Source: Macrolepiota albuminosa (lineage: Eukaryota > Basidiomycota > Agaricomycetes > Agaricales > Agaricaceae). From it: a DNA stretch of 64,000 nt. A program made the position numbers and the translations under genes. The notes below the pieces were generated by a model. That model did not search any database. It worked only from the letters and a program-made list of their open reading frames with translations, and had not been told where the DNA came from. Shown here piece by piece: positions 53,777 through 64,000 of this stretch. How positions within the stretch are numbered: position 1 is the stretch's first letter; each line of letters starts with the position of its first letter. Location of the stretch: the NCBI GenBank assembly GCA_027475525.1, contig JAMWFC010000077.1:1426001-1490000 (forward strand), given 5' to 3'.

Positions 53777-55795
53777 TTAGTCATTGTCCTTATCTTGAAA
53801 AATGTCAAGCACCCTTCTTGACACTCTATATCTAGGAGAACCATCACTAGGGCCATTAATTGGAGGATCTGGATAGCTCCATCCTCTTTGTTGTAAGAGG
53901 TGGATGGTAGTGGCATCTACCACTGCTGTATCATTACCATATTTGTCATGAACGGATTCATTGAGAGTGGACTCATTGTGAGCGGAAGCTGATATATTTG
54001 GTTGGGATTCATTGTGAACCATAGATCTGTTGTGGCGCTGAGGCTGTGGAGTGTGTGGTGAGCACAAGACAGGGGGTTCCTCCTATAAGTCAGGCAGTGG
54101 TGTGTATGATACGCTAGGTGACAGGGGAAGTGTAGGCCCTAGTTGCTACTCCAAGTTGGCTGCAGATCCGGTGACTAAAGCAGATCTGCCATCAGCAGCT
54201 CTATCATTAGCAATGATCCTACTGTTGCCATCAACTACCACTGATGGTGTTGGCCTCTGTTTCCAATTTTTCCCTCCATTTTTGCATGTAGCCTTACATG
54301 CTGCTGCTGCTGCTGCATTTTTTTCACAATCAGCTCAGGTGCCATACTTGGCAGCTACTGGCTGCTTGTAATGGTTGAGATAAACTGTCCAGTGGAAGGT
54401 GTCACCGGATTCATACTGTCCTTGATGGTCTCTCCAGAAGTTCAGCAGACATAATAGCTCAGGCCGACCAAGATTATGGGGATCTTAGAATATCAGATCC
54501 TCTGGAAGATACCTTGAATGTATGAATTGCTGATCATTGATCCTTGCTGCCTTGTAAGAAGCAGATTCATACTGATAACCAGATGCAATTTCTGACAAAG
54601 TGATTAAATGATGAGCAAAGGTGGAGAAAACTAGGATTCACTGTAATAAGTATTTAGATAGTTCTGGACAAGCATTTCCAATTCTGCCTAAGTTTGAAAT
54701 ATATTTGGTCCTGGATCTGCTGGTCATATTGAGAATCCATCTCTATCCAGATCAAGGATAAGGTCATGGCATGTAAGGATAGAAGAAGTCAAATCATGGG
54801 GTGATTACATGTTGGACGGCATGTCTCTATCAAGAAGAGCAGATATATAATCCATCATCTTCTTGTTGAGGTCACTAACAAGGTCAGGAAAGGAGTCTTG
54901 AAAGGTAGGTCAGTTAGCATGGGTCAAGTATGACATATTGTCATGACTATAATTGGTGTCAAAATTGTTTAAAGAATGATGGCACCATATACATTCTAAT
55001 AGTCATGCTTTCATCTGCATACCAACCAATAACAGTCCAACTCAACATGCCCATTTCTCTAAATCAAAGCACATCTGCATTGTCCACATGCTTCAAACCG
55101 TGCTTTGGGCCTTCCTAGAGAGACAACAATTAGAAAGTAGAATCAAGTAGATGGATGTACAACGAATAGAGGACAGATGGAGGATGGAAGGAGTACCAAC
55201 TTGCACTGAATTTCTGGCAGATTTTCTTTTTTGCTCCATTCTGCCACCATCTTCTATAAACAACTTTCCTCCTGTGGTGTGAGTTGATGCATAACATTTT
55301 TGACAGCCACATTATATTGTGCAAATGCATCCAATCCCAAGGCGTTGTGATCCTTACCCCTCAACAAGTTCTGGATCTCCTCGTTTATCTCCTTTGCCAT
55401 TGTCTGCCGGACAACATCTCGCAGTGAAGTTTTCAGGAGCACCTTTGGATCTTTATGCTGGTAATAAGGGCGCCAGCAATTCTTGATATACTGGACAACC
55501 TTATATTCAAGCAAATGATGTCTAGTTCTTTGCAATGAGTTGCTGTACCTACTTTGATTCTCTCTGCCCACTCTTCCCCTGTCTTTGGCTCTGTCCCCTT
55601 AGTGGCCCAGTAGTTGAAGATATCTGTTAGGATTTTATCCTTCAAGATAGCAGTCCAAGCTTGAGGAGTAGTTGAGGAGCAGTAGAGTTCCTTGTATGGT
55701 TCAAAAATAGATCTTTCTTCTGCTGTAAATATCAGTTCTACTCATCTTTTCTTTGGTGAAAATATTGGTTCAGGCAGTTGCAGGAGGGCAGACAT
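53777..55795 (-). pseudogene. Hypothetical helical protein gene, inactivated
   Basis: Starts at an ATG at 55795 (MSALLQLPEPIFSPKKR), with a TGA after 17 codons where Arg would fit. It continues ELIFTAEERSIFEPYKELYC, then DKILTDIFNYWATKGTEPKT (55645-55580). The frame then changes to HHLLEYKVVQYIKNCWRPYY and LDAFAQYNVAVKNVMHQLTP (55571-55254). Much weaker remains run to 54380. The last open part (54067-53777) is Asn/Ser-rich and ends ILFQDKDND-like. It resembles a widespread anonymous agaricomycete family of helical proteins with a WRP motif, as far as I recall. No function known. Confidence 0.5.
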
Positions 55796-55799
55796 GTTT

Positions 55800-56784
55800 G
55801 TAGACAATATAATTTTCTGCAACCACACAGTTCTCAACTAAAAGATCACATGAGAAAATATACATTTCCATTCAGTGTCCATTGATGACAAACAGATTCT
55901 GTTTGTCTTTGACAGATAGAGTTTACTGTCCACTAGTATCTGGCCTGTCCAAATTGAGACATATTGCTGATATTGATGAGTGGTCTCATTAGATCTCCAG
56001 TACAATGGCTAGGTCCTGGCCATAGATATTTTGATCACGAACCTGAACTCTCTGAAGAAACATAAGCAACCAAAAACAACAGTCATCAGGCAAAGGAACC
56101 TCATCCTGTTTGCTGAGGAAAGAACATGACTCACTCAGAACACACGAGGGTTGCCAGTCCTTATAACACAACGGCTACCACTAGGTCCCATTTTCATTGT
56201 AACTGGTGCACCACTTGCGGCATTTGCAGATGATGATAACTTTGCACACTTGAACAATAATCCAACAGTAAATGATGTAGATGATATAATGCCCATATCT
56301 ATAAGGCATGTAAAGGTGATTTGAATGTATGCTATTATTGAGAGCAAATTATTCAAGTTTATACATAGACACAGGCAGATTATTTTAATGACTTCATCAA
56401 CCATGTTTCACAGTTGCTCAATGGATTGCTTGGTCGTGAATCAATGGATGACGTTACTCATTGCCTTGCTTGTCCTAACCATTACCTTGCACAATAGCAA
56501 TGCTGTGATTGTGTTGGGTCAAGAATATTCTGTTGTGGATGTTTCTGCTGCACACATGACTCCAACCCGTTTCACTAACCTGAAGTATGGAATGGTAGGT
56601 ATTTCCAACCAATGAATATGTCAGATACTGGAGGGTATTTCTATATTCAACACAATTCATTGCATGCAAACTATATCAAGGAAATGTCAGGATCAGGGCT
56701 CTTGAGGATCACGAGCAGAAAAAGGACATTCAGGAGCAAGAGTTTCTATGACTCAAATATCAACTGGATGTTGAACTTTCATCA
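55800..56784 (+). other. Region upstream of the KDZ relic
   Basis: Plus-strand open pieces (GAPLAAFADDDNFAHLNNNP near 56200; 56325-56615) may be upstream parts of the KDZ ORF or its N-terminal exons, but no recognisable domain is present. Confidence 0.3.
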
Positions 56785-59647
56785 GTGGATAGTGACCTGA
56801 GACATCTGGCAGCGCATCCATCCATAACTTCAGATTTTCTGAGCAGATTTCAGGATGCCAGCCTTGATCAAATCATGGAAGAGGAAGAGCAACAGGAACC
56901 AGAGAAAAATGTGCCAATAGAAGATATTCCAGAAGATTGGCCAGCCATGAATAGGTCCTGTATAGACAGATATGATTGCTTTGGGAATCCAATACAACAG
57001 ATTGTTTACACAACTAGAGTACACTACATCACTGTCATTTCATGTGAGTGTTCTGAGATGGATGTCTTGGTGGAGGATACCATCTGCTTGCAGCTGGTCT
57101 CCAGTACATTTGATTGGACACAAACATATTTTACAACAGCTGTGCTGGACGACTTCTGTCTGACAAATCTAGAGTGCAAAGCATCCACCTATCAGTACTG
57201 GCAGAAAATTGCAAGAATAACTTCCCCAATTACATCTTCTGGTGAGATAGATAACCTTTACCGCAAGCTACAACAAATTTCTCATTTATAGTAGTGGTTG
57301 AAGAAGTTGAAGTGGGCAGGCTTTGGCCATGATGAATTGAGGCACCTTATAGCACTGGACCATGGTGAACTTGCAATATTCTGTCCAACTTGTCCTCAAC
57401 CAAGAGTCAATCTTTCATCTAACTGGGAAGAAGATCCTGTCTGGTAGAAGTTTAATCATTCTTTAATGAGGGACAGCAACTTCAAGGCAGATCATGTCCA
57501 ACATTCTAATCCTGCTCATGATGTATGGCATTCAGAAGGTGGTGGTATGATGGCCAAGAGGGATGAGCTCACCCACTATCTCAAGTGTGCAAAGGAACAG
57601 CCAATGGTGAGTGACATTCTTTAACTCTACCTGTTCACTGTTCACTCACCAATTCAATCCTATCTGTTGGCCGTCCACTGGACCTCCATTTGTCCAAGGA
57701 GCCACTTGTGAAAACACATTCAAAGCTATTGAAAAGGCCCTGATGATAAACAAGTCATGCAACATTACTGGTATTGTTGCAATGGCATGTACACAGCACA
57801 GCTGCTTTGTTCCTAATAGTATAACAAACTTGACCAGTGATGAAGGCCAGGTTTACACAGACTTTTCCATTACATGGGCAGTTAAGATGACCAACATGGA
57901 TGGGATTCAGCGTCTCCTACTGGTATATGACATAGCATGCCAGTAGTGTGTCAAATTTTCTGAACGGCTTGCCAAGGCTGGAGAAATCTTGCCGGATAAT
58001 CTACTCATGAACTTTGCAATAGGACTTCTTCATGTTCATGGGCATAAGGAGGATTGTTTTTTCCGCTTTGCCCCATCCTTCATTCCTGGGGCTGGTCATT
58101 TGGCTGGGGAGATAATTGAAAGTCTCTGGTCTACACTAAATGAAGTCTCACAGATGGCCCATATGGCTACCTTGGCACATCAGACAGAAATCCTTGATGA
58201 TCACATGTGTGACTCAAACTAGAAGAAGCTACTTGATATGGTTCCATTCCTATGTCAAAAGTACAGGACTGCTGTTGAGATGAGAGATGCAGCTGTTCAA
58301 TATTTCACTAAGCAATCCGTCAAAATATCAATGGATTTATTAACAAGCTGGAAAGCTAGAATAGCTAAGACAGAAAGGCTCAGAAAGGAGGGAAACCATA
58401 AAGCAATGACCTTCAATAGTGCAAGTGAAGACCAAATGACATCAAATAGTGGAAACCACTCAACGAATGTTGCAGCAATAGATATTCATTCCTTCTGGAT
58501 TCAACTTGCCCTTGACATTAAGGAGCAGCAGTAAGGTGTATTGCTGATAGCCCAACCTATTTCACTAATTGGAAGCTCAGAATTGCAATTCAGGACCAGG
58601 TTTGCCATTTGAATTGGCATGCAAGCAATGATGATCGGCAAAAGATCAAGGCAGAAAGAGAACTATTAAGGGTTTGACTCAATGTCCTTGCTGCTTCTCA
58701 GGACAGGAGCGGGTTTATTGCTAGTGAAAGGTGGACTGCCCCCCTGAAACCGGATGAAGTTTCCAGAGCCTTTGATGACAATGAAATGGCGGAAGATGGA
58801 CAATCAGTGGATCTGCTGATACCGCTAGCGGATAACCTTGAACCAACGGATGTAGTTGTTCCAGAAGATTTTGAAATCTCCTTCCCATCTATGATCATGG
58901 GTAATGTCTCACCATTAGCAATGATAGAGTGCAATCTGCGCTTGATTCAAATTGAAAGGCTCCTGCAAGCCCTTCAGAAATTTATTGCAGAGAAATCATT
59001 TCTATATTCTTATGTTGTCTGGGTCGCTCTAAGCAACAATGTGAAAACTCGAGCTTGCACATCTCTTCAAAGAATCCAGGCCTCAATCCTGGTGAAGGCT
59101 CATGCCTATGCATGATGCTGCAGTGCTCTGCTACGACTGAGATCAGACTCCAGCATTCAGAGAAAGTATCCAGTTCTACAGAAAGCGGATTTAAATGCAA
59201 TCACAGCTATATGAGATCCCAACATTCCTGGTTCATCAAGGATCAAGGTATCTTGGATATGACACTCTAATTCTGATGCAGAAAATGAATCTGCAACTAT
59301 TTCTAAATATGAGTCCTCTTGTTAACATTTCCATTATCATTACATCCATTTGTGAACATATCTCTTCAATTAATCATGTTTATTATCTATGTGCTAGAGC
59401 ACAATGCAACAGATAGACAGAGGAATATCAGCTTGTCACGAGTGAAATAGAGTAGACAGTTTGGTATTTCTTCAACCAGGCAGATATTTGGTCAAAGCAT
59501 GATATGTCAGTAAAGAAAAGAGGTCTCCAGTCATATGCCCACAAAAAGGTGGCCATGTGGCAAGAATTGGCCTTGATGGCAATTGATAAATTTAGGCAGG
59601 TGCTTCCTGATTTTATTCCTCCCCAAACTGCAAGAGATCCGCTGTGA
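56785..59647 (+). pseudogene. KDZ (Kyakuja-Dileera-Zisupton) transposase relic
   Basis: The plus strand, in changing frames, follows the KDZ transposase of basidiomycetes. A pre-catalytic part at 56785-57291 has TTAVLDDFCLTNLECKAS. KKLKWAGFGHDEL and GELAIFCPTCPQPRVNLSSN follow near 57310-57420. MRDSNFKADHVQHSN begins the catalytic domain. LVYDIACQ is at about 57940. LPDNLLMNFAIGLLHVHGHK and FIPGAGHLAGEIIESLWSTL (57989-58140) contain the conserved GE core, then EILDDHMCDSN. The C-terminal helices at 58786-59115 and 59420-59640 (KRGLQSYAHKKVAMWQELAL, VLPDFIPPQTARDPL) complete it. A probable intron lies near 57607-57680. About six stops or frameshifts are present. The Cys cluster normally preceding the domain is not recognisable. 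Confidence 0.85.
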
Positions 59648-59650
59648 AAA

Positions 59651-59725
59651 TGATGGATGCAGAGATGGATTGATATGATGGATGCAGAGACGGATTGATG
59701 TGATGGATGAAGAGACGGATTGAAC
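59651..59725. repeat. 25-bp tandem repeat x3
   Basis: Three near-identical units TGATGGATG(C/A)(A)GAGA(T/C)GGATTGA at 59651, 59676 and 59701, immediately after the end of the KDZ reading frame. Confidence 0.9.
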
Positions 59726-60714
59726 TGATAGATCCAGCTTGCTGCTATCAGTGGATGATTGGAACAGATTTGTGACAGTCACATGCAATGGAATTGTTGA
59801 AAATCACTTTTGTTTACAAGGCACAAAAATCTGATACATAGCAGTATCCACTTCTACAAGCAAGAGTGCAATGGCATCTACCTCTGTACCACACAATGTC
59901 ATGTCCCAAGCTACTGTACTAGAAAATTTGCAAGAGATTGTTGACTACATCGAGTCACACCTCATTGCAGCACTTTTCATATTTGGCAATCTTGTGCCAA
60001 GTCTTGAAGTGGAAGAGGCATGGATTATCCAGCATCTAAACAATGAGTTGGTAAAATAACTTCAAAATATATAAATATATTAGAATCTGACTATGTGCCA
60101 TAGAACTTTGTATTGTCATATCTGGGGGCTGCATCACTAAATAATGTGGTCTGCAATGTCCCAGACATTATCAAAAGCATGAGCTAATTTTTCTCTCTCC
60201 AAAATTAGCAAACTTTGCCTACAGAGATCCTGGAGTTTGTTGATGGCTGTCAAGGTCTTATCAGGAATCTGTATGGCTGTGATTGGTGAAACCACATTGG
60301 CCGAGAGGATGTTCAGGTCTTAAGCAATGAAACGCTGGAGCATTGCTTTGTCGTACATCAGTAAGGCTTCCACTCTTTTAAATGCTTCTTGGCATGCAAT
60401 CGCCGGCCACCCATAACATTGCTATCCAATGGATTGGTGTCTGTCTCAGCACTAGATGGTCCGTTGCTGCTTTCATTGTCAGTTCTGTTGCCAGGTTTAT
60501 GGATTCTGCTTAGACAGGCCAATTGACAGGCATTGAGTCCCATACCAACAGTATTGATGGTGAGCAGCCTGATCCTTAAGACTGCCTCTCCATGGCCCAT
60601 TTTACCACTCTCCCTGATGTCAACTCTCCCCAATGGCCATCCGTGACGCATATCGAACCCTCAAATGCATAACATCCATTCCATCACCTCTACAGTCAGA
60701 GTAAATCTGGACTG
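59726..60714. other. Unassigned; hypothetical fragment on minus strand
   Basis: A 62-codon plus ORF at 59871-60059 (NLQEIVDYIESHLIAALFIF) and a 97-codon minus ORF at 60358-60651 (SGKMGHGEAVLRIRLLTIN, GLNACQLACLSRIHKPGN, RRLHAKKHLKEW) look like real protein fragments. I do not recognise a named domain in either. Confidence 0.35.
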
Positions 60715-61877
60715 GTGTATGGCCCTACAATGGAAAACCCTCACATTGTGGTTCAACTAGCATTTCAACTTCTTTCTGCCCCAGCAGCTCATATCTGCTG
60801 GACATTTATGGAGCTGGGGAAAACTGACAATAACCAGATAGATATCCCTAATCCATCCATTAGTGACCCTGACTTAGAGGGTATCCCTCCTTTGTTCATT
60901 GTAGTGGATGACGAGATGGAAGACGAATCTTTGCCACCTTTGTTCATTCCTGTGGAAGAGGAGACAGAAGACAAATCTTTGCCACCTTTGTTTATTCCTG
61001 CAGAAGAAGAGACAAAAGACGAATTTTTGCCACCTTTGTTCATTTCTGTGGAAGAGGAAATGGAAGAAGATCCTTTGCCTCCTTTGTTTATTCCTGCAGA
61101 AGAGGAGATCAAAAACAATGATTTGCCCCCTTTGTTTATTCCTGTAGAAGAGGAAATGGATGACGATTCTTTGCCACCTCTATTCATTGTTGGTGAAGGA
61201 GCAAAAGGACTAATAGCAATGAAGACCGTGGCAGCCAGTGATGATGGACAAATGAAAGTCCAGAGCAGCGGACATATGGCAACCGAGGACAAAGAAAACC
61301 TTCCACTGCTATTTCTTGTAATAGCAGAAGAGATGGATAGAGACATGGCAGCCAATGACAAAGAAAATCTTCCACCACTTTTTGATGTAACGGCTCTTCA
61401 AATCCAGTCTTCCCCCTTCCAACAATCTCCTTCTCCAACCCTACCTACTGGTAACAATGTCCAGGAGTGGGAGGAATATGAGACACGTATGACTCGACGT
61501 GAGGATCAGAGAAGAATTAACGAATTGTATCAACAACGTGAGTATAATTTGGCACTGGTAATCATAGTTAATTTATTTCAACAGAACAAGAATTTCGCGC
61601 TAGAGCAAAACATGGTCAATGTAGGCCCATTGGCCCTTTCAATCAAGCTGGTTGTACTGATGATGTGTCTGTTGATATGTCAGAGTCACCCTTACTATTT
61701 TTATTGTTAGGCCTGATAGCAAACTATAAAGGCATCACACTTCCCAGACCTCAGGGGCCATATATACCAGACAACTTTGCATTTTTGACAGCAGACTACC
61801 TGCTTGATGAGGATTTGTTCTATTCAGACACATTACATAAATCTAATAAAGAGGAGGTGTACACATCAAATAAGTAA
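60715..61877 (+). CDS. Acidic 16-residue-repeat protein, two exons, unknown function
   Basis: The longest open frame in the window. Exon 1 spans 60715-61537 and a 47-bp GT-AG intron 61538-61584; exon 2 spans 61585-61877 and stays open to a TAA. The spliced product is 371 residues; downstream ATGs at 60724 and 60808 are alternative starts. From about residue 58 there are six to seven units of LPPLFIP(V/A)EEE followed by four or five acidic residues. Two further spaced DKENLP(P/L)LF copies occur near 61290 and 61365. A basic, helical stretch (EYETRMTRREDQRRINELYQ) ends exon 1. Exon 2 has a short Leu-rich stretch (SPLLFLLLGLIANYKG) and a C-terminal PRPQGPYIPDNFAFL. The regular LPPLF spacing in an acidic background suggests an array of short linear binding motifs. 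The function and family are unknown to me. Codon use looks less eroded than its neighbours. Confidence 0.6.
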
Positions 61878-61959
61878 TTTAATCCTTAGTTACTATAATT
61901 CTTGGCTTTTCCATTGGTTATTTTTCGTCAAGATTAACCGTCCTGTTATACTGCTGACA

Positions 61960-62460
61960 AATTTATTATAAATCTGTTTGATCTGTTACCTCTAGTTGTA
62001 TACTAGAAGGAACATAAACTGACAATATTCTGCTAGAGCACAGGACATTCTATAGATTATACATAAATATCACTCTAGTATTGTGTACTAGGCTACAGCA
62101 CTTTACTACAGATATTTCAATTAGTTTGGACAGGACTCAGGTCCACTAAAATGAACCATCCCATTGTTTGGTTCTGTTATGCCACTCTCATAAATGCAAA
62201 AAACCACACACTATTCAATGATTATACAAGAGGAACTCGAACCCTTGAATTGTGCAGTAGAAAGAATATAAACTGACAATATTTTGCTAGACCACAGGAC
62301 GTTGTAAAAAATTACAACTTTATTTTATTTATCATACTGTGTAGTAAATAACAATTAGTAAAACAAAGTTGAGTCATGTCTAATGTGCACTAGTGGGATT
62401 TGAACCTACAATGTATGACACATACCATTGTGATGCTCTACCTTGTGAGCAACCCCTCTC
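61960..62460 (-). repeat. tRNA-derived SINE copies, tandem heads
   Basis: On the minus strand there are three head-like units. The first, at 62455-62385, has AAGGTAGAGCATC (A box) and GTAGGTTCAAATCCC (perfect B box). The second, at 62305-62225, has CTGTGGTCTAGCAAAATATT and AAGGGTTCGAGTTCC (perfect B box). The third, at 62055-61985, is degraded. Between the first and second lies ACTAATTGTTATTTACTACACAGTATGATA in two parts, the tail shared with the plus-strand copies at 50.3-50.7 kb. Confidence 0.6.
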
Positions 62461-62843
62461 TGTGGACTTACATGTTAGCAACAATTTTTTCATTGCACTT
62501 GCTCAATCTACAAAAGGTCATGTATAAGCCAAGCATATAGATATCTGACATCATTATATTTGTAAACACATTTAGGATGGCAACATCAAGCTGTCACACA
62601 TATCAACCTTAAAAAACTTAGCCAATATCTGTACAAAACTGCTACTAAGAGCTTCTCACAACTATCTGGTTGAATGTATGGGGTTGAAGCCACTGACTGG
62701 TCACATGAGCCAGGAGAAGTGTTGAGGAGGAAACTCAACAAGTTGACTCTATGTCATACTCAATATTATGTGATTGCCTTCCCATTTATAGATACCTCTC
62801 TCATATTAATACCATACTGTTAGGTATCAGCACTACCAAGCAG
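62461..62843. other. Unassigned gap
   Basis: AT-rich and CpG-poor, with no gene or repeat recognised. Confidence 0.25.
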
Positions 62844-62848
62844 AGATA

Positions 62849-63264
62849 TGTCAGGGGACTCTTTACTCTCCTTTTATTCATTCTCTTCTTTCTTCTGTCA
62901 TTCTCTCATTTTACTGTTTCTATTTTTTCAACACTATTTGTTAGTACTATTCTTAGCCCTTGAGGTGCTCTGGTTCTTTAGCTAACATTCAGACAAATGT
63001 GGGCCCTTCAGCACTGCTTTCAGACCACTTACATAAGCCAGAGTTTGCTTTTCTGACTTCCAAAGCCTGGAGTTTTCCTGCCTTGTTTGGACAGTCGTTT
63101 ATTTAGGCAATTTTTGAGTTTTTAAGGTCTTTACAGTTGTTTTCCATGCTTCAGAGGCCCCAGAAGTGTCCAACCTGGCATAGGGAATCTCTAGACTTGT
63201 TTTTTTTGGATCTCCCTCTGCCAGCTGTGTGACTGAGCCATATCCTCCAGAGGTCACCCAAACA
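62849..63264 (+). repeat. Solo LTR-A (TSD AGATA)
   Basis: 416 bp, starting TGTCAGGGGACTC and ending CACCCAAACA, flanked by AGATA at 62844-62848 and 63265-63269. Like the LTR at 36850 it has only one of the two GGATCTCCCTCTGCCAG repeats, so it carries the same kind of internal deletion. Confidence 0.9.
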
Positions 63265-63269
63265 AGATA

Positions 63270-64000
63270 GAGAAGACAGTCATTTCATCAATTTTCTTTT
63301 TCATACTCTCTGTGCACTGCTTTGATTGTTATTTACTAATCTTTATGTTAAAACCTTATTTTTCTTTCTATGGATACAGACATACATCAATTGAGTTTTC
63401 CTCAGCTAGGAGAGGGCTCCTTGATCCATAACAACCATGTGCACAGTCACTTTATAACCATGCCTAACTTGCTAGTATGCTTTCTTATATTTGCCTCTAA
63501 CACAGGCCTCTGCCTAGCAGATGGATCAATCTGAAGTCCTTCCTCCCGCTATTATCATGGCTTCAGACCCCTACTAGATGGAATCCTATGGCCAGATAGA
63601 CCAGACCCCCAATCTGATTCAGCACAAGAAAATAGAACTTTTAGGGGCCTTACTTCCTACTGATTGCAAGCTTTTTTCTTCACAATTGAAGGCTTCTTCT
63701 TCAGTGTCAAGAACACTGAAACCATCTGCAAATCAGAATATGAGGCAACCAGGATCATTAGGGATACTTTCCAATACATATACTACAAGAATTCATGGTC
63801 TCTGGACTCTTCTGTATTTGCCTCTGATCATAAATTTTTGTAGTACATTGCTCCCACCTATAGACACAATAGTCAACTAGACATAGCTGGAAATAGTAAA
63901 TGTAGTATAAATTAACACATCCTCTCTCACAAACAGGTACATCACACTGAGATGAATTTACTGCACCCATGGGTGACAGGTAATCTCAGTATAACCTCCT
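63270..64000. other. Unassigned right end
   Basis: A plus ORF at 63578-63880 (LGALLPTDCKLFSSQLKASS) continues an upstream open piece (DQSEVLPPAIIMASDPY) across one stop and may be part of an unidentified degraded gene running off the right edge. Confidence 0.3.

Noticed and set aside
60789..61361. 190-codon Ser-rich ORF on the minus strand
   Set aside because: It is the reverse reading of the LPPLF repeat array; the plus strand has the intron and continuous second exon.
62385..62455. A functional tRNA gene on the minus strand
   Set aside because: The A and B boxes are good, but it is followed by a tail shared with other copies and sits in a row of similar heads, so a SINE is more likely. 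A cloverleaf scan would decide.

Overview
This window looks like a gene-poor, transposon-saturated stretch of a filamentous fungus, most likely an agaricomycete (mushroom-forming basidiomycete). The evidence is its short GT-AG introns of about 45-60 bp, a DUF6534-type membrane protein gene, a KDZ transposase, DIRS-like and chromodomain Ty3/Gypsy retroelements, and several long degraded hypothetical ORFs of a kind I associate with Agaricomycetes (from memory; Boletales is only a guess). Nothing prokaryotic is present.

Layout. 1-185 (minus) holds the first two exons of an intracellular GH1 beta-glucosidase that runs off the left edge. 1.3-12.5 kb is repeat debris: copies of one LTR family (called LTR-A here), a degraded DIRS-like tyrosine-recombinase retroelement at 3.3-5.75 kb, minisatellites, and an unidentified degraded ORF split by a GC-rich solo LTR (LTR-B). 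12.6-13.5 kb has Gypsy pol and possible Copia gag scraps. 13.5-16.3 kb is an island of normal, CpG-containing sequence carrying the DUF6534 gene. 17-27 kb is LTR-A fragments plus a degraded Gypsy polyprotein. 27.87-29.56 kb is a complete-length Tc1/mariner element with TA target duplication and 222-bp TIRs. 30.2-31.1 kb is a pogo-like DDE_1 transposase relic, and 31.8-34.1 kb a long dead hypothetical ORF. 34.7-36.85 kb is a truncated chromovirus, abutted by an almost full-length chromovirus at 36.85-43.31 kb. 44.5-47.3 kb looks like a PIF/Harbinger element (Myb-like ORF plus DDE transposase). 48-50.7 kb holds low-complexity DNA and tRNA-derived SINE copies. 50.8-53.4 kb is a Zn-cluster/coiled-coil gene disrupted by a second LTR-B. 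53.8-55.8 kb is a dead hypothetical gene and 56.8-59.6 kb a KDZ transposase relic. 60.7-61.9 kb is an apparently intact two-exon gene for an acidic 16-residue-repeat protein, followed by more SINEs and a solo LTR-A.

Three themes tie the window together. (1) Most transposon copies are strongly CpG-poor, and their stops are mainly CGA-to-TGA changes, as expected from deamination of methylated CpG; the same process removed the second catalytic Asp of two unrelated reverse transcriptases. (2) Six solo LTRs with perfect 5-bp target duplications show frequent LTR-LTR recombination, while the big chromovirus has mismatched LTR subtypes and no target duplication, which points to inter-element recombination or misassembly. 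(3) Six unrelated places contain tandem duplications with a period of exactly 77 bp, which I read as k-mer assembly scars rather than biology.

Probably functional genes are few: the GH1 fragment, perhaps the DUF6534 gene, and the acidic-repeat gene. I found no defence system, CRISPR array or biosynthetic cluster.
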